Shown here piece by piece: positions 9,765-18,939 of a stretch of DNA of 49,232 nt. The translations under genes and the position numbers were made by a program. Each line of letters opens with the position of its first letter. Within the stretch, counting starts at the first letter, position 1. Below the pieces are notes generated by a model. The model was given only the letters and a program-made list of their open reading frames with translations, ran no database searches and was not told the DNA's origin. The stretch is from Prorocentrum cordatum (taxonomy: Eukaryota; Sar; Dinophyceae; Prorocentrales; Prorocentraceae): the NCBI GenBank assembly GCA_963575745.1, contig CAUYUJ010018324.1, positions 158,753 through 207,984 of the forward strand. Direction: 5' to 3'.

Positions 9765-9925
9765 TTCCCGGAAAGGGCCTGAGCCCAGGGTTCTCTTTTA
9801 GTAGGTAAACCTGTCCCCCGGTGCCAACTTGAAGGAGGCCGGCGAATTTTTTCCCTGATAAATAACGAGGTCGAAGGAGGCCGGCGAATTAAAATTTGAG
9901 GATGTCTCGAGCGAAACGCTTGTTT
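9765..9925 (+). repeat. 160-bp direct repeat, left copy
   Basis: It starts TTCCCGGAAAGGGCCTGAGC and contains CCAGGGTTCTCTTTTAGT, then two GGCCGGCGAATT elements separated by a GATAAATAACGAGGTCG segment. It ends in AAAATTTGAGGATGTCTCGA. The right copy is at 11366-11524. The two copies flank the 16-bp satellite. Confidence 0.85.
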
Positions 9926-10165
9926 TTGAAATCCCGATCGATAAATCACAGGGTGCGGGCCACTTTTTCGTGTGTTGAGGATGTCTCGAGCGAAACGCTT
10001 GCTCCGCAGAGTTTGCCGAGGATGTCTCGAGCGAAACGCTTGTTTTGCAGAGCCGACCGCGACGCGGAAAAGCGCCCCGCGCGAAGGAATTTCGATGATG
10101 TCTCGACTAATTCTTTGTTTTTGTACGATTTCCTGGAATTTTGGCAGGATGTCTCGAGCGAAATG
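9898..10165 (+). repeat. Dispersed GATGTCTCGAGCGAAACG motif cluster
   Basis: Copies of GAGGATGTCTCGAGCGAAAC followed by GCTTG start at 9898, 9977 and 10018. A diverged copy (GATGATGTCTCGACTAATTC) lies near 10093, and a copy cut by the satellite starts at about 10146. Spacing is irregular (about 79, 41, 75 and 53). Further copies lie at 11494, 11535, 11646, 11721 and 11796. Confidence 0.9.
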
Positions 10166-10167
10166 CA

Positions 10168-11120
10168 CGACCCCACCCTAGCACGACCATACCCCAGCAC
10201 GACCACACCCCAGCACGACCAGACCCCAGCACGACCCCACCCCAGCACGACCCCACCCCAGCACGACCATACCCCAGCACGACCACACCCCAGCACGACC
10301 CGACCCCAGCACGACCCTACCCCAGCAAGACCACACCCCAGCACGACCACACCCCAGCACGACCTCACCACAGCACGACCACACCCCAGCACGACCACGC
10401 CCCAGCACGCCCCAGCACGACCACGCCCCAGCACGACCACCCCCCAGCACGACCACCCCCCCAGCACGACCACCCCAGCACGACCACACCCCAGCACGAC
10501 CACCCCCCAGCACGACCACACCCCAGCACGACCACACCCCAGCACACACCCCAGCACGACCACACCCCAGCACGACCACACCCCAGCACGACCACACCCC
10601 AGCACGACCCGATCGATAAATCACAGGGTGCGGAGCACCCCAGCACGAACCCACCCCAGCACGACCCCACCCCAGCACGACCCCACCCCAGCACGACCAC
10701 GCCCCAGCATGACCACACCCCAGCACGACCACACCCCAGCACGACCACTCCCCAGCACGACCCCACCCCAGCACGACCCCACCCTAGCACGACCACACCC
10801 CAGCACGACCACACCCCAGCACGACCCCACCCCAGCACGATCACACCCCAGCACGACCCCACCCCAGCAAGACCACACCCCAGCACGACCGCACCCCAGC
10901 ACGACCTTACCACAGCACGACCACACCCCAGCACGACCACGCCCCAGCACGACCACGCCCCAGCACGACCACGCCCCAGCACGACCACGCCCCAGCACGA
11001 CCACGCCCCAGCACGACCACCCCCCAGCACGACCACCCCCCCAGCACGACCACCCCCCAGCACGACCACCCCCCAGCACGACCACACCCCAGCACGACCA
11101 CTCCCCAGCACGACCACACC
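10168..11120 (+). repeat. 16-bp satellite, about 59 copies
   Basis: Nearly uninterrupted units of CAGCACGACCACACCC, with variants ending CCCC, CGCCC or CTCCC and a few one-base indels. Because 16 is not a multiple of 3, every frame cycles through all three readings and repeats after 48 bases (16 codons). All six frames stay open for hundreds of codons (for example PSTTTPQHDHTPARPH on + and CWGVVVLGCGRAGVWS on minus). A 26-base foreign segment interrupts the array at 10608-10633. This is not a gene. Confidence 0.97.
10608..10633 (+). repeat. 26-base segment inserted in the satellite, identical to 9933-9958
   Basis: The segment beginning CCCGATCGATAAATCACAGG and ending GTGCGG is present in the middle of the 16-bp satellite and again at 9933-9958 just upstream of the array. 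The identity extends over 26 bases. Confidence 0.9.
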
Positions 11121-11138
11121 GCCTTGGTTGAGTGGTTG

Positions 11139-11292
11139 CCTGTCGTCGTGGAATGTTTCGTGGGGTGTCTCGTGGAATGTTTCGCGGGGTGTCTCGTGAA
11201 ATGTTTCGTGAGGTGTCTCGTGGAATGTTTCGTGAGGTGTCTCGTGGGCTGTTTCGTGAGGTGTCTCGTGGGATGTTTCGTGAGGTGTTGCC
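11139..11292 (+). repeat. 30-bp tandem repeat (TGTCTCGTGGAATGTTTCG)
   Basis: Five copies of a 30-base unit made of two related 15-base halves: GGTGTCTCGTGGAAT and GTTTCGTGAGGTGTC. The half unit shares GTCTCG with the GATGTCTCGAGCG motif nearby, so it may derive from it. Confidence 0.85.
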
Positions 11293-11365
11293 CAGTTGGG
11301 TATCATGAAAACGTGTCCATGCTCCACATGTCTATATCCCTTTCCGGGTTCGTGGGTCCATCATG

Positions 11366-11524
11366 TTCCCGGAAAGGGCCTGAGCCCAGGGTTCTCTTTT
11401 AGTTGGTTTCCCCCCGGTTTTGACAGCTGTAGGGCCGGCGAATTTCTTTTGCGATAAATAACGAGGTCGCGTAGGGCCGGCGAATTAAAATTTGAGGATG
11501 TTTCGAGCGAAACGCTTGTTTTTC
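11366..11524 (+). repeat. 160-bp direct repeat, right copy
   Basis: Same order of elements as 9765-9925: CCCGGAAAGGGCCTGAGC, the TTCTCTTTTAGT segment, two GGCCGGCGAATT elements around GATAAATAACGAGGTCG, then AAAATTTGAGGATG. Small substitutions and indels separate the copies. Confidence 0.85.
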
Positions 11525-11643
11525 AGAATTTGTTGAGGATGTCTCGAGCGAAACGCTTGTTTTGTGTTATAGATTGTTCTCTCCTGGGGACCTGAATTCT
11601 GAGGCTCTCTCAAGTGGATTGCTTATTTTCACGTGCCCAGGTC

Positions 11644-11922
11644 TTGAGGATGTCTCGAGCGAGACGCTTGGTTTCACGCCTCCAGGTGGCCCAGACAGAT
11701 GTCTAGCATGAGGATTTGTTGAGGATGTCTCGAACCAGAGGCTTGTTTTCACGTGTCCAGGTCGCCCAGGCGGATGTCTAGCATGAGCATTTGTTGAGGA
11801 TGTCTCGAGCGAGACGCTTGTTTGCACGTGTCCAGGTTGCCCAGGCGGATGTCTAGCATGAGGATGTGCTGACAACGTCTTGAGCGAAACGCGTGTTTTC
11901 ACGTGTCCAGGTCGCCCAGGCA
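11644..11922 (+). repeat. 75-bp tandem repeat, nearly four copies
   Basis: Units start at 11645, 11720, 11795 and 11870 with TGAGGATGTCTCGAGCGAGA. They continue with CACGTGTCCAGGTCGCCCAG and GCGGATGTCTAGCATGAG. The unit is therefore built on the dispersed GATGTCTCGAGCG motif. The last copy is diverged (TGACAACGTCTTGAGCGAAA). Confidence 0.9.
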
Positions 11923-12840
11923 CAGCACAGCCCTCGGCACGGTACATCAATATCGATACCCGTAGCATTGCAGCCTGGCATGTTGCCTGGCACGTTCCGC
12001 GGAGCGTCCCGTGGCGAGTCCCCCTGGCACGTCGCGCGGTGCACGTCCATTGGCACGTTCCGTAGCGCGTCCCTTTGGCACGTCCCGCGGTGCGTGCCCA
12101 TGGCACGTCCCTTGGCACGTCGCCTGGCGCGTCCCTTGGGACGTTCCGCGGCGCGTCCTCTTGGCATGTTCCCTCTGTCGATTAGTTCTGGGGCAGCTAC
12201 CATCTGCTCAGGCAGCTCGAGCTTACGACACAGATCAGTTCGGTGAGGACTCGGATGCCAGGGAGGACTCGATCCACAATGCTATATAGAGCACAATCGC
12301 GGCATGGCACATCGCAGTTCAGCACGGCCCAGCACAGCACAGCCGTCGGCACGGTACATCAAGATCGATACACTCAACTATGCACTTTGGCACGTTCCTT
12401 GGCGCGTTCCGTGGCGAGTCCACCTGGCACGTCGCGCGGCGCGTCCCCTGGCACGTCCCTCGGCACGTCCATTGGCACGTTCCGTAGCGCGTCCCCTTTG
12501 CACGTCCCGCGGTGCGTCCCCATGGCACGTCCCCTGCCACGTCGCCTGGCGCGTCCCTTGGGACGTTCCGCGGCGCGTCCTCCTGGCATGTTCCCTCTGT
12601 CGATTAGTTCTGGGGCAGCTACCATCTGCTCAGGCAGCTCGAGCTTACGCTCCAGATCAGTTCGGTGAGGACTCGGATGCCAGGGAGGACTCGATCCACA
12701 ACGCTATATAGAGCACAATCGCGGCATGGCACATCGCAGTTCAGCACGGCGTAGCACAGCACAGCCCTCGGCACAGTACATCATCATCGATACATTCAGC
12801 ATTGCATGTGCCCGTCGCCCAATCAGGTGTCTTTGAAATG
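11923..12840 (+). repeat. 412-422 bp tandem repeat, two copies and a partial third
   Basis: CAGCACAGCC anchors lie at 11923, 12335 and 12757. Each unit contains about ten diverged GGCACGTCCCGCGGTGCGTC elements of 12 to 24 bases, then CTGTCGATTAGTTCTGGGGC, then AGCTCGAGCTTACG and GATCCACAAYGCTATATAGA, then a GGCATGGCACATCGCAGTTC end. The open frames on both strands are products of this repeat. Confidence 0.9.
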
Positions 12841-14182
12841 TTGCAATGCCTTACATTTCTATATTCCTTTCCGGGTTCGTGGGTCGATCATGTTGTCTTC
12901 GGCCCCCGGGCCACGGGGGACTGCCCCGTTGCTGCGGGGGCGTCGACGTCTGAGGCCGCGCCTCCTACTCCTCGTCGCCGACGGTGCCTGGGGATGGCTC
13001 GTCGCCGACGGCGTCGGGGGGCGACTCGTCCCAGTGGCGCGCTTCGAAGTGGGGATTGGCTGCGTAGTCCGCCCAGCTGTCCAGCGCCTCCTCGCGCGCT
13101 AGCGAGGACTTCAGCGCCCGCGACGATTTGTGAGGACTTCGTTGCTGATGTGGCCGCCCGTTAGGACGGCTCGCGCTGGCGGGGGAGGAGGCCTGTTCTG
13201 TTCCAAGCTCGAGCCCCGATTTGATGGACAGCCTTTCGCAGCTCTGACCGCGCTTTTCGCTGTCTCGCCCCCGTCCGTCCCGTCGCGGCTTATGGGGAAT
13301 CGAGGCTAAAAACCGATCGTCAAGTTTTTCTTTCTGACGTTCGAGTCTGGGCTGTTCACGTTCCTATCTACGCGCAGCCTAAGCGAGCCTGTTAGCAAAC
13401 ATGTAGTTTTGGGTCCACGCTGGCTAGCATGTCGTTTGTGTTTTGTTGTCCCCTTCGGCGTCAGCTTTGCGCCGATAAACCGCATCGTATCGAAATGTGC
13501 ATCATATTGGGCTGCGTCGGCAAGGATTTTAATCGTCCGCGCCAGGGTGCACCGCAACGCTTCGCAAACACCAACCCGCATCGCGTCGTCGGGTTATCGG
13601 AATCGAATCGGATGGTGCTGGCTGGAATAGATAGACATCGAATCGGATCGATCGCATCGAGCAGGACCTTGGAAAAGGCCCCCCTCCCCGAAGAGGCTGC
13701 GCGTTCGAAACCATGCAGCTGTTGCAGCGCCGATGCGGCACGACGCCTGCGCGGCTCTGCTGTGCATGCCGGCGCGGGCGATCCGATCCCGCTTTGAAGC
13801 AGCCCGGTCCTACGCGCGTTTTGATGTTTTACGTTGCGTTACTCGCGTCCGCATTCTCCATGCCCCGCGCTGCCCACAGCAACATGCATGCAAGCCCTGC
13901 GCGCGCGAGAGTGCTCGCGCGCTCGCCACCACGACTTCGGGGGGCCGTGCCCGCGCCGTGGATTTTAGGCATAGTCCGACTCGATCCGATTTCCCGCTGT
14001 TGGCCGATCCTGCCTTCCGAGGCCAGGCAGGCAGCGAGAGAACGGTGAGGCCGACGTTCGGCTCGGTCGGCACTGGGAGGGCTCGGACGGCCCGTCCGCG
14101 TCGCGGTCTGCTGCGTCGCGGTTGGTCCGCTTCGGTCGGCCGTGGCGTCGCTGACGCGTCGCTGCGTCCACCCTGGCCCAGG
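12841..14182. other. Unique GC-rich region, no supported gene
   Basis: 12857-12893 repeats a segment seen at 11333-11370 (CCTTTCCGGGTTCGTGGGTC). 13300-13700 is less GC-rich, with scattered GAATCGAATCGGATCG words. Small open frames on both strands (for example minus 13581-13306 and + 13713-14048) have no recognisable content. Confidence 0.35.
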
Positions 14183-14641
14183 GGGAACGGTAAGGGGGGG
14201 GGGCCTGCTCGGGGGAGGGGAAGCATCGACCTTGAATCGGCGATACGTCGCCACTACATCGGCGATTGTCACCACCCACCAAACCACCCCAACCCAACCC
14301 GAAGGCCCAATTTTATCCTCGATTTCCAGTGGGGGGGGGGTCGGGGAACATTGAGAAAACACATGGAATCCGTACCCCCCCCCCAACCCGAAATTCGGGT
14401 CCAATTCGGGTCTCCGGGTTGGGTTGGGGTGGTCTGGTAGGTAGTCAGATTGGACCCCGATAGCGAGTCCGAGCGGTCCTGGGCGGGGCGGGCCATCGGC
14501 CCCTATCGCCGATCCATCGGCATCGACCCAGTTTTTATCGACCCACAAGAGGGTTCCATCGCCGATGCAGTGGCGACGTATCGCCGATTCGAGGTCGATG
14601 CCTCCCCTCCCCTGAGCTGGCCCCCCCCCCGTTCACGTTGC
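14183..14641. mobile_element. Nested foldback (inverted-repeat) element
   Basis: The outer arms, about 14183-14272 and 14563-14641, are inverted copies of each other. The left reads GGGAAGCATCGACCTTGAAT then CGGCGATACGTCGCCACTAC; the complement of the right reads GGGAGGCATCGACCTCGAAT then CGGCGATACGTCGCCACTGC. Inside lies a second inverted pair: CCAAACCACCCCAACCCAAC at about 14279 and the complement of GTTGGGTTGGGGTGGTCTGG at about 14419-14438. The centre has C- and G-tracts. No open frame of a transposase is inside, so it would be non-autonomous (MITE or foldback class). I could not identify a target site duplication by eye. Confidence 0.75.
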
Positions 14642-15394
14642 CCCGCTTCCGGCGGCTTCGGCCTAGGCCCCCCCCCCCGCGAGGACACGGGCGCCGCGCA
14701 CGTCCCGGGCCTCTGGTACTACCACATCGGGTGCCCCAGAGACCGCGGTGGCGAGCGCCCGCCCTCCGGCCGGCCCTCGGCGGCCACTGTCGGCCTTCGG
14801 GAGCCTCCGGCGGCCGTTTGGCGGCCTCGGGTGGGCTTCGGCGACCCAGGCAGCGGCGCCTACCCCGCCGTCGTCGTGTTCGGCGTCGTGGTCGTTGGGT
14901 CATCGGGTACTGATTGTGAAGTATCGCGCATCGGGGGTGTATGCTTGTGCACGCGCTTGCACCTCCTTGGGTTCCCGCGTGGATCCTTTGCTGCTGCGGC
15001 TGAATCCGCACCGATTTTTTGGTCGGAACGCCCCAGGAAGTGTCTCATCGTCTTGGGGGTAGGATGGCCCAGACCTCCAGTGTCACGACAAATCGCGACG
15101 GCATACGGCATGTGTTTCAGCTGCCTCAGAAGGCCCGCTTCGGGCTTTGGGACCGTCAAACAAGAGACCCTGCGTGGCGAGCATGTCCCAGGGATTGGAC
15201 CGAGGGATCTGGGGGCCAACGTGACGACTACATCGTAACGTCGGATGTGTTTCAGGGGTGCAGGGCGGATGAGGCGGAGGCGTGAGGAAGGGGCGGGTTT
15301 GGATCCTGGAGGTGGAGGGCGGAGGGAGGATGAGGTAGGACGGAGGGAGGTGGAGGGAGAAGGAGGGGATGAAAGGAAGAGGATGCAGGGGAGG
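14642..15394. other. Region without a supported gene
   Basis: A + frame runs from 14450 to 15238 (262 codons) but starts inside the foldback. Its later part (GFPRGSFAAAAESAPIFWSE) has no family signature. The minus strand is open too. The word CATCGTAACGTCGGAT near 15230 resembles the foldback cores only loosely. Confidence 0.3.
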
Positions 15395-15598
15395 TGGACG
15401 AGAAGGAGGAGGAGGAGGAGGAGGAGGAGGAGGAGGAGGAGGAGGAGGATAGGATGAGGGTCCGAGGAAGAGGGGACGATGGGGGAGTGAAGGGAGGATC
15501 AGGAAAAGGGAGAACGGAAGGGAGCAGGAGGAGCAGGAGGAGCAGGAGGAGGAGGAGGAGGAGGAGGAGGAGGAGGGAGGAGGGAGGAGGAGGACTTG
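15395..15598. repeat. (GGA)n polypurine tract in two blocks
   Basis: GGA units at 15395-15450 and 15523-15595 with a purine-rich interval between them. The second block includes four GAGCAGGAG units. Confidence 0.9.
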
Positions 15599-15978
15599 AT
15601 CGTCAGCCTGTGAAGGCAACACAAGTCCCCGAAATGGGAAGCGGCGGGCACGGGCTGGGCCTGACCAGCGCTTGGCCTCCCGACCCAGAAGGGGCAGAGC
15701 CCGTGGAGCACCACCAGCACCGCGAGGAGGAGCAGCAGTAGCAGCAGCAGCAGAAGCAGCAGCAGCTCCTCCCACAGTGGCCGGGCCGCAAAGCCGTCCG
15801 CGAGCAAGAGCGCCAGCAGCCGGGGGAAGGTGTGTGAACACCACCACGACGTGTCGCCGGAGGGCCCGCCGCCTCGAGGCGTCGCCCTCGGGGGAGCACC
15901 TCTGCTCGGCGGCGCGGGCGACGAATGTACGAGCGCGGTCACGAGCGTGACGGGGAGCTGGCGGTACCCGTCGTGCAT
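15499..15978 (-). CDS. Weak minus-strand candidate with a poly-Leu membrane-like segment
   Basis: The minus frame (160 codons from 15978) contains TFPRLLALLLADGFAARPLW, then a run of about 15 Leu, then AVLVVLHGLCPFWVG, which would look like a transmembrane helix. The Leu run is encoded by a (CTG)n-type microsatellite (CAG/CAGCAG on + at about 15730-15765), and the C-terminal third is the complement of the GGA tract. I therefore think the membrane look is mainly a repeat artefact. It is kept because the part upstream of the Leu run is not low-complexity. Confidence 0.15.
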   Translation of the reverse strand: MHDGYRQLPVTLVTALVHSSPAPPSRGAPPRATPRGGGPSGDTSWWCSHTFPRLLALLLADGFAARPLWEELLLLLLLLLLLLLLAVLVVLHGLCPFWVGRPSAGQAQPVPAASHFGDLCCLHRLTIKSSSSLLPPPPPPPPPPPAPPAPPAPFRSPFS

Positions 15979-16990
15979 CGCGCTTCCGCGCTACGTGCTC
16001 ATGGTCGCCTGGCGCAGCGGTGAAGCTTCGCCCGACCCATGGGGTCGTTCGGCGCAGCCGACAGGCGAATGTGTAGGGTGGGCGTGTAGGCCCTGCGGCC
16101 GTGCCACGTCGGGCCGTAGGAGTCAGGCCGCACCGCTGCGCGGCACGAAGTGCCGTTCCGCTGTGCGAGTCGCGCGGCGGTTCACCACTGCGATTGACGA
16201 CCCTCCGCCCTGCCCTCGGCTGCCGCGGAAGCCGCCGTGGCCAGCGCCGGTCGCCGCCCTGGCGTGGGCTTCATCGTCGCCGCCGCCGCATCGCCGCGGG
16301 TACCGACCCCCACCGCCCTCGGAGGCAGCTCGCCCGCCACGGCGCCGTCGCCGCCGTCCTCCGCCAGCGCCGCGGGCCGTCGCCCCGCTCCCGACCTTGA
16401 CACCGCCGCCTCTTGGGCTGGCGGCCAGCACCCGGCGGCGCGGCAGCCGCGGGCGCCAGGCAAGTAGCTCTGGGACGCCACCCGCCGCCACATGCTGCCT
16501 TCGGGCGGGGCTAGGACCCGGATGCATCGTGAAAGAGCGCTCTGGAACGGCCGCGGCGCCCGATACAACCTTCGTAACCACTGGATCTGATAGGTCCCCG
16601 ATCCGTCCCGGTACGACCTTGTCCCGTTCCGAGCCTCGTCTTCGCCACAGGCGGCCTCCGGCAACACCTTGCCGCCTCGACCCGCGCAGGGCGGCGGCGC
16701 CGCCGCCACACAGGCTGCTCTTGCACGCGGAGTGAGTGGCGAGGCTGAGCACAGGTCGCCGCCGTCGTGACCCCTGGGCCCCGCTCTGCAGCGACCGCGC
16801 GCGCGGCCGCGGGTCTGCCCGACGAGCCGCGCGCGGGAGTCACGCGGGCGGCCCCTGCGCCGAGAGGACGGGCGCAGTCGCCGCGCGCGCGCGCCGCCAC
16901 GTCGCATCCTGGCGCGGCCGAGCGGGCGGCGCGAGCGAGGGACCGTTCGCGAGACGTGAAGCGGCGCAGGGATTGAGCCGAGGTGGGCAC
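15979..16990. other. Very GC-rich region, no supported gene
   Basis: The + frame 15830-16735 (301 codons) and minus frames down to 16123 overlap over the whole stretch. All products are dominated by Arg, Pro, Ala and Ser. No domain, repeat unit or splice structure stands out. Confidence 0.3.
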
Positions 16991-16994
16991 TTGA

Positions 16995-17480
16995 GGAGGA
17001 GGGGGAGGAGGAGGAGGAGGAGGAGGAGGAGGAGGAGGAGGAGGAGGAGGAAGAGGAAGAGGGGAGGAGGAGGAGGAGGAGGAGGAGGAGGAGGAGGAGG
17101 AGGAGGAGGAGGAGAGACGAGCGCACCACATCACTGGCGCCGACTAATTCCAGGCCCGTTTTCTCTTGGCAGGACCTTCGAGACACCCCGGTGCGCCTTC
17201 TGTGGGAGGGAGTGAGGAAGGGAGAGAGGGTGGAAGTGAGTAGTAGTTGTAATGATAGCCGCAGTCGTAGTCGTAGTAGTGGCGGTCGTAGTTGTCGTCT
17301 TAGCAGGAGTACGAGGCGGCGAAGGAGGAAGAGGAAGAGGAGGAGGAGGAGGAGGAGGAGGAGGAGGAGTGGAGGAGGAAGAGGAGGGGGAGGACCAACG
17401 AGAAATGAAGGAGGAGAGTGGAGGAGAATGTGGACCGATGAGTGGTGGAGGGGGGGGGGAAGGTGAGGAGGAGGAGGAAC
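16995..17480. repeat. (GGA)n tracts with an interval of unique sequence
   Basis: Dense GGA/GAG at 16995-17115 and again at 17325-17395, with looser purine-rich sequence to 17480. The interval 17125-17320 includes short AGTCGTAGTAGTGG-like repeats. Confidence 0.85.
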
Positions 17481-17960
17481 AGCGGGATGTGCAGGGAACC
17501 GGGGATAAGGGAGAGTAGGAGGACTTTCAGAGGCCAGGGTCTACATACAGGCTGCAGGAATACAGAATGTTCGAAGCTACAGCGACAGTGAATTCTGGCA
17601 TTCTTCCTCCTCTCCCCACTCCTCCCCCTCACCCTTCACCGATCGCAGTCGTTTGCGGACTGGAAGGGGTTGGCCTTGCTTTTTGCACCACCCTCGAAGG
17701 AGGGAGGGTGTCTCCGAGTGCCAATCGGGGGGAAAGGGGGCGAGGAGGAGTTGGGAGGAGAAGCGGGATTTGGGAGGCGGGTGGGTGGGGAAGACAGGCA
17801 CGATGCAGGAGAAGGGAGGGACAAGATGATGAGGATGGGTGCCAGGAAGGAAGAACGGGGAGGAGCAATTGGAGGAGTTCTTTGAATCTTGCTGCCAGTA
17901 TTGCTGTTGAAACGAGGGGGATCATTGTGCGTATGCTCTGTGCTCTGCAGAGCTACGTGT
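17481..17960. other. Mixed sequence between repeat blocks
   Basis: 17585-17640 is pyrimidine-rich and 17700-17870 purine-rich. Small frames are present on both strands, none recognisable. Confidence 0.3.
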
Positions 17961-17961
17961 C

Positions 17962-18303
17962 TTGGCTTGCGTCTCAACGCCCCCATCCCAGCTGATCATC
18001 TGCTCATGCTCCCGAGGTGGAAGACGATTATCTGCATGGAGAGTTCGCGTCTGTGATGGCATGCCATTCGACATAATGATTGTCGCCTTGGAGAAAGAGT
18101 GGAGGCGCGCGTCGCACGCGGCCACCGCAGCACCTGCTGCTTTCGTCGCAGCATCTCCCCGTCTCTGCGGCAATATTTTCTGGGAGCAGTACATGCATCC
18201 ACGTGGCTGCCGCGTTGATGGTCGGCAGTGCATGTTTGGACAGTCCTCAGAACATAAGCTGTTCAAGCAGCACGTTAGTTGCTCGGCGGAGCGTTTGGCT
18301 TGA
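17962..18303 (+). CDS. Small hypothetical protein, Cys-rich (113 codons)
   Basis: The frame opens with a non-ATG codon at 17962 and ends with TGA at 18301-18303. The product has seven or more Cys and a mixed composition, including FDIMIVALEKEWRRASH and CGNIFWEQYMHPRGCRVDGR, unlike the Arg/Pro shadow frames nearby. It lies in one of the few stretches without repeats. It could be an exon: the sequence before it (CGTGTCTTGGCTTGCGTCTC) is compatible with an acceptor, but no AG is convincing. No family is recognised. Confidence 0.25.
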   Translation: MACVSTPPSQLIICSCSRGGRRLSAWRVRVCDGMPFDIMIVALEKEWRRASHAATAAPAAFVAASPRLCGNIFWEQYMHPRGCRVDGRQCMFGQSSEHKLFKQHVSCSAERLA

Positions 18304-18309
18304 CAGCTT

Positions 18310-18340
18310 CATGGCATGACATGTCCATGCCATGCCATGC
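18310..18340. repeat. Short palindrome CATGGCATG...CATGCCATG
   Basis: CATGGCATG and CATGCCATG flank ACATGTC, giving a near-perfect 25-base dyad. The surroundings to about 18415 contain further ATGACATGCCCATG words. It may be chance enrichment of CATG-containing words. Confidence 0.5.
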
Positions 18341-18415
18341 AAGACGGGTCAGACTGCCTTATCTTAGCTTGTGCGTGGATATGACATGCCCATGTATGCG
18401 CACACATGTCGCGAA

Positions 18416-18939
18416 ACAAGGTTGTTGCACTACGGCATGGCGCTCCTGCTGGTGTCCGTGGGATTCGATCTGCATGGTTGGATTTCTGGTTGTGGCCATA
18501 GGGTCATCGCCTTATGTTGGGGCCTCGGGCCGCTGACATAGGGTACTTGCCACTGTGGGTTGGATTGTGTGTGTTAGGGTTTTCCGTCTCAACCACCAGC
18601 GATATCGGCATTTCTGGTCGCCGCCATTGGGTCTTCGCTATCGGGTCCTGGCCTGAATAGTGCTCCAGCTTTTGTGTCCGGCTGGCTCCAACGGTGGGCC
18701 GTCTCGCCGACCCGCAGCAAAGCCATGGTGGTTGCCCGCGCTGCTTCGGGTGTTGACTGCTGGAGTATCCCTGGCCCAAAATTTTATGCGGCAGGTTATT
18801 TAATCGCTTCGCTCATTCCGCCGGCCCATAATGTCGCACCGTGGTCGCCTGTCCGAGTGGTCGTTTGCAGTGTGGAGCTGTGGCGTCGGGAGCCGAACGC
18901 GGGGGAGGAGGACCACCCCGACCCGCGTTTCCCAAGTCG
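18416..18939. other. Unique sequence, no supported gene
   Basis: Contains loosely repeated GGGTCATCGCC / GGGTCTTCGCT words around 18500-18650. The short open frames are not recognisable. Confidence 0.3.

Noticed and set aside
10168-11120. CRISPR-like regular array
   Set aside because: There are no unique spacers; the repeats are contiguous 16-base units with no associated genes.
10178-11327. Long Gly/Val/Cys/Trp-rich and His/Pro/Thr-rich proteins on both strands
   Set aside because: They are readings of the 16-bp satellite, present in all six frames.
15499-15860. Transmembrane protein suggested by a run of Leu
   Set aside because: The Leu run is a CAG/CTG microsatellite, so it was kept only as a very weak candidate.
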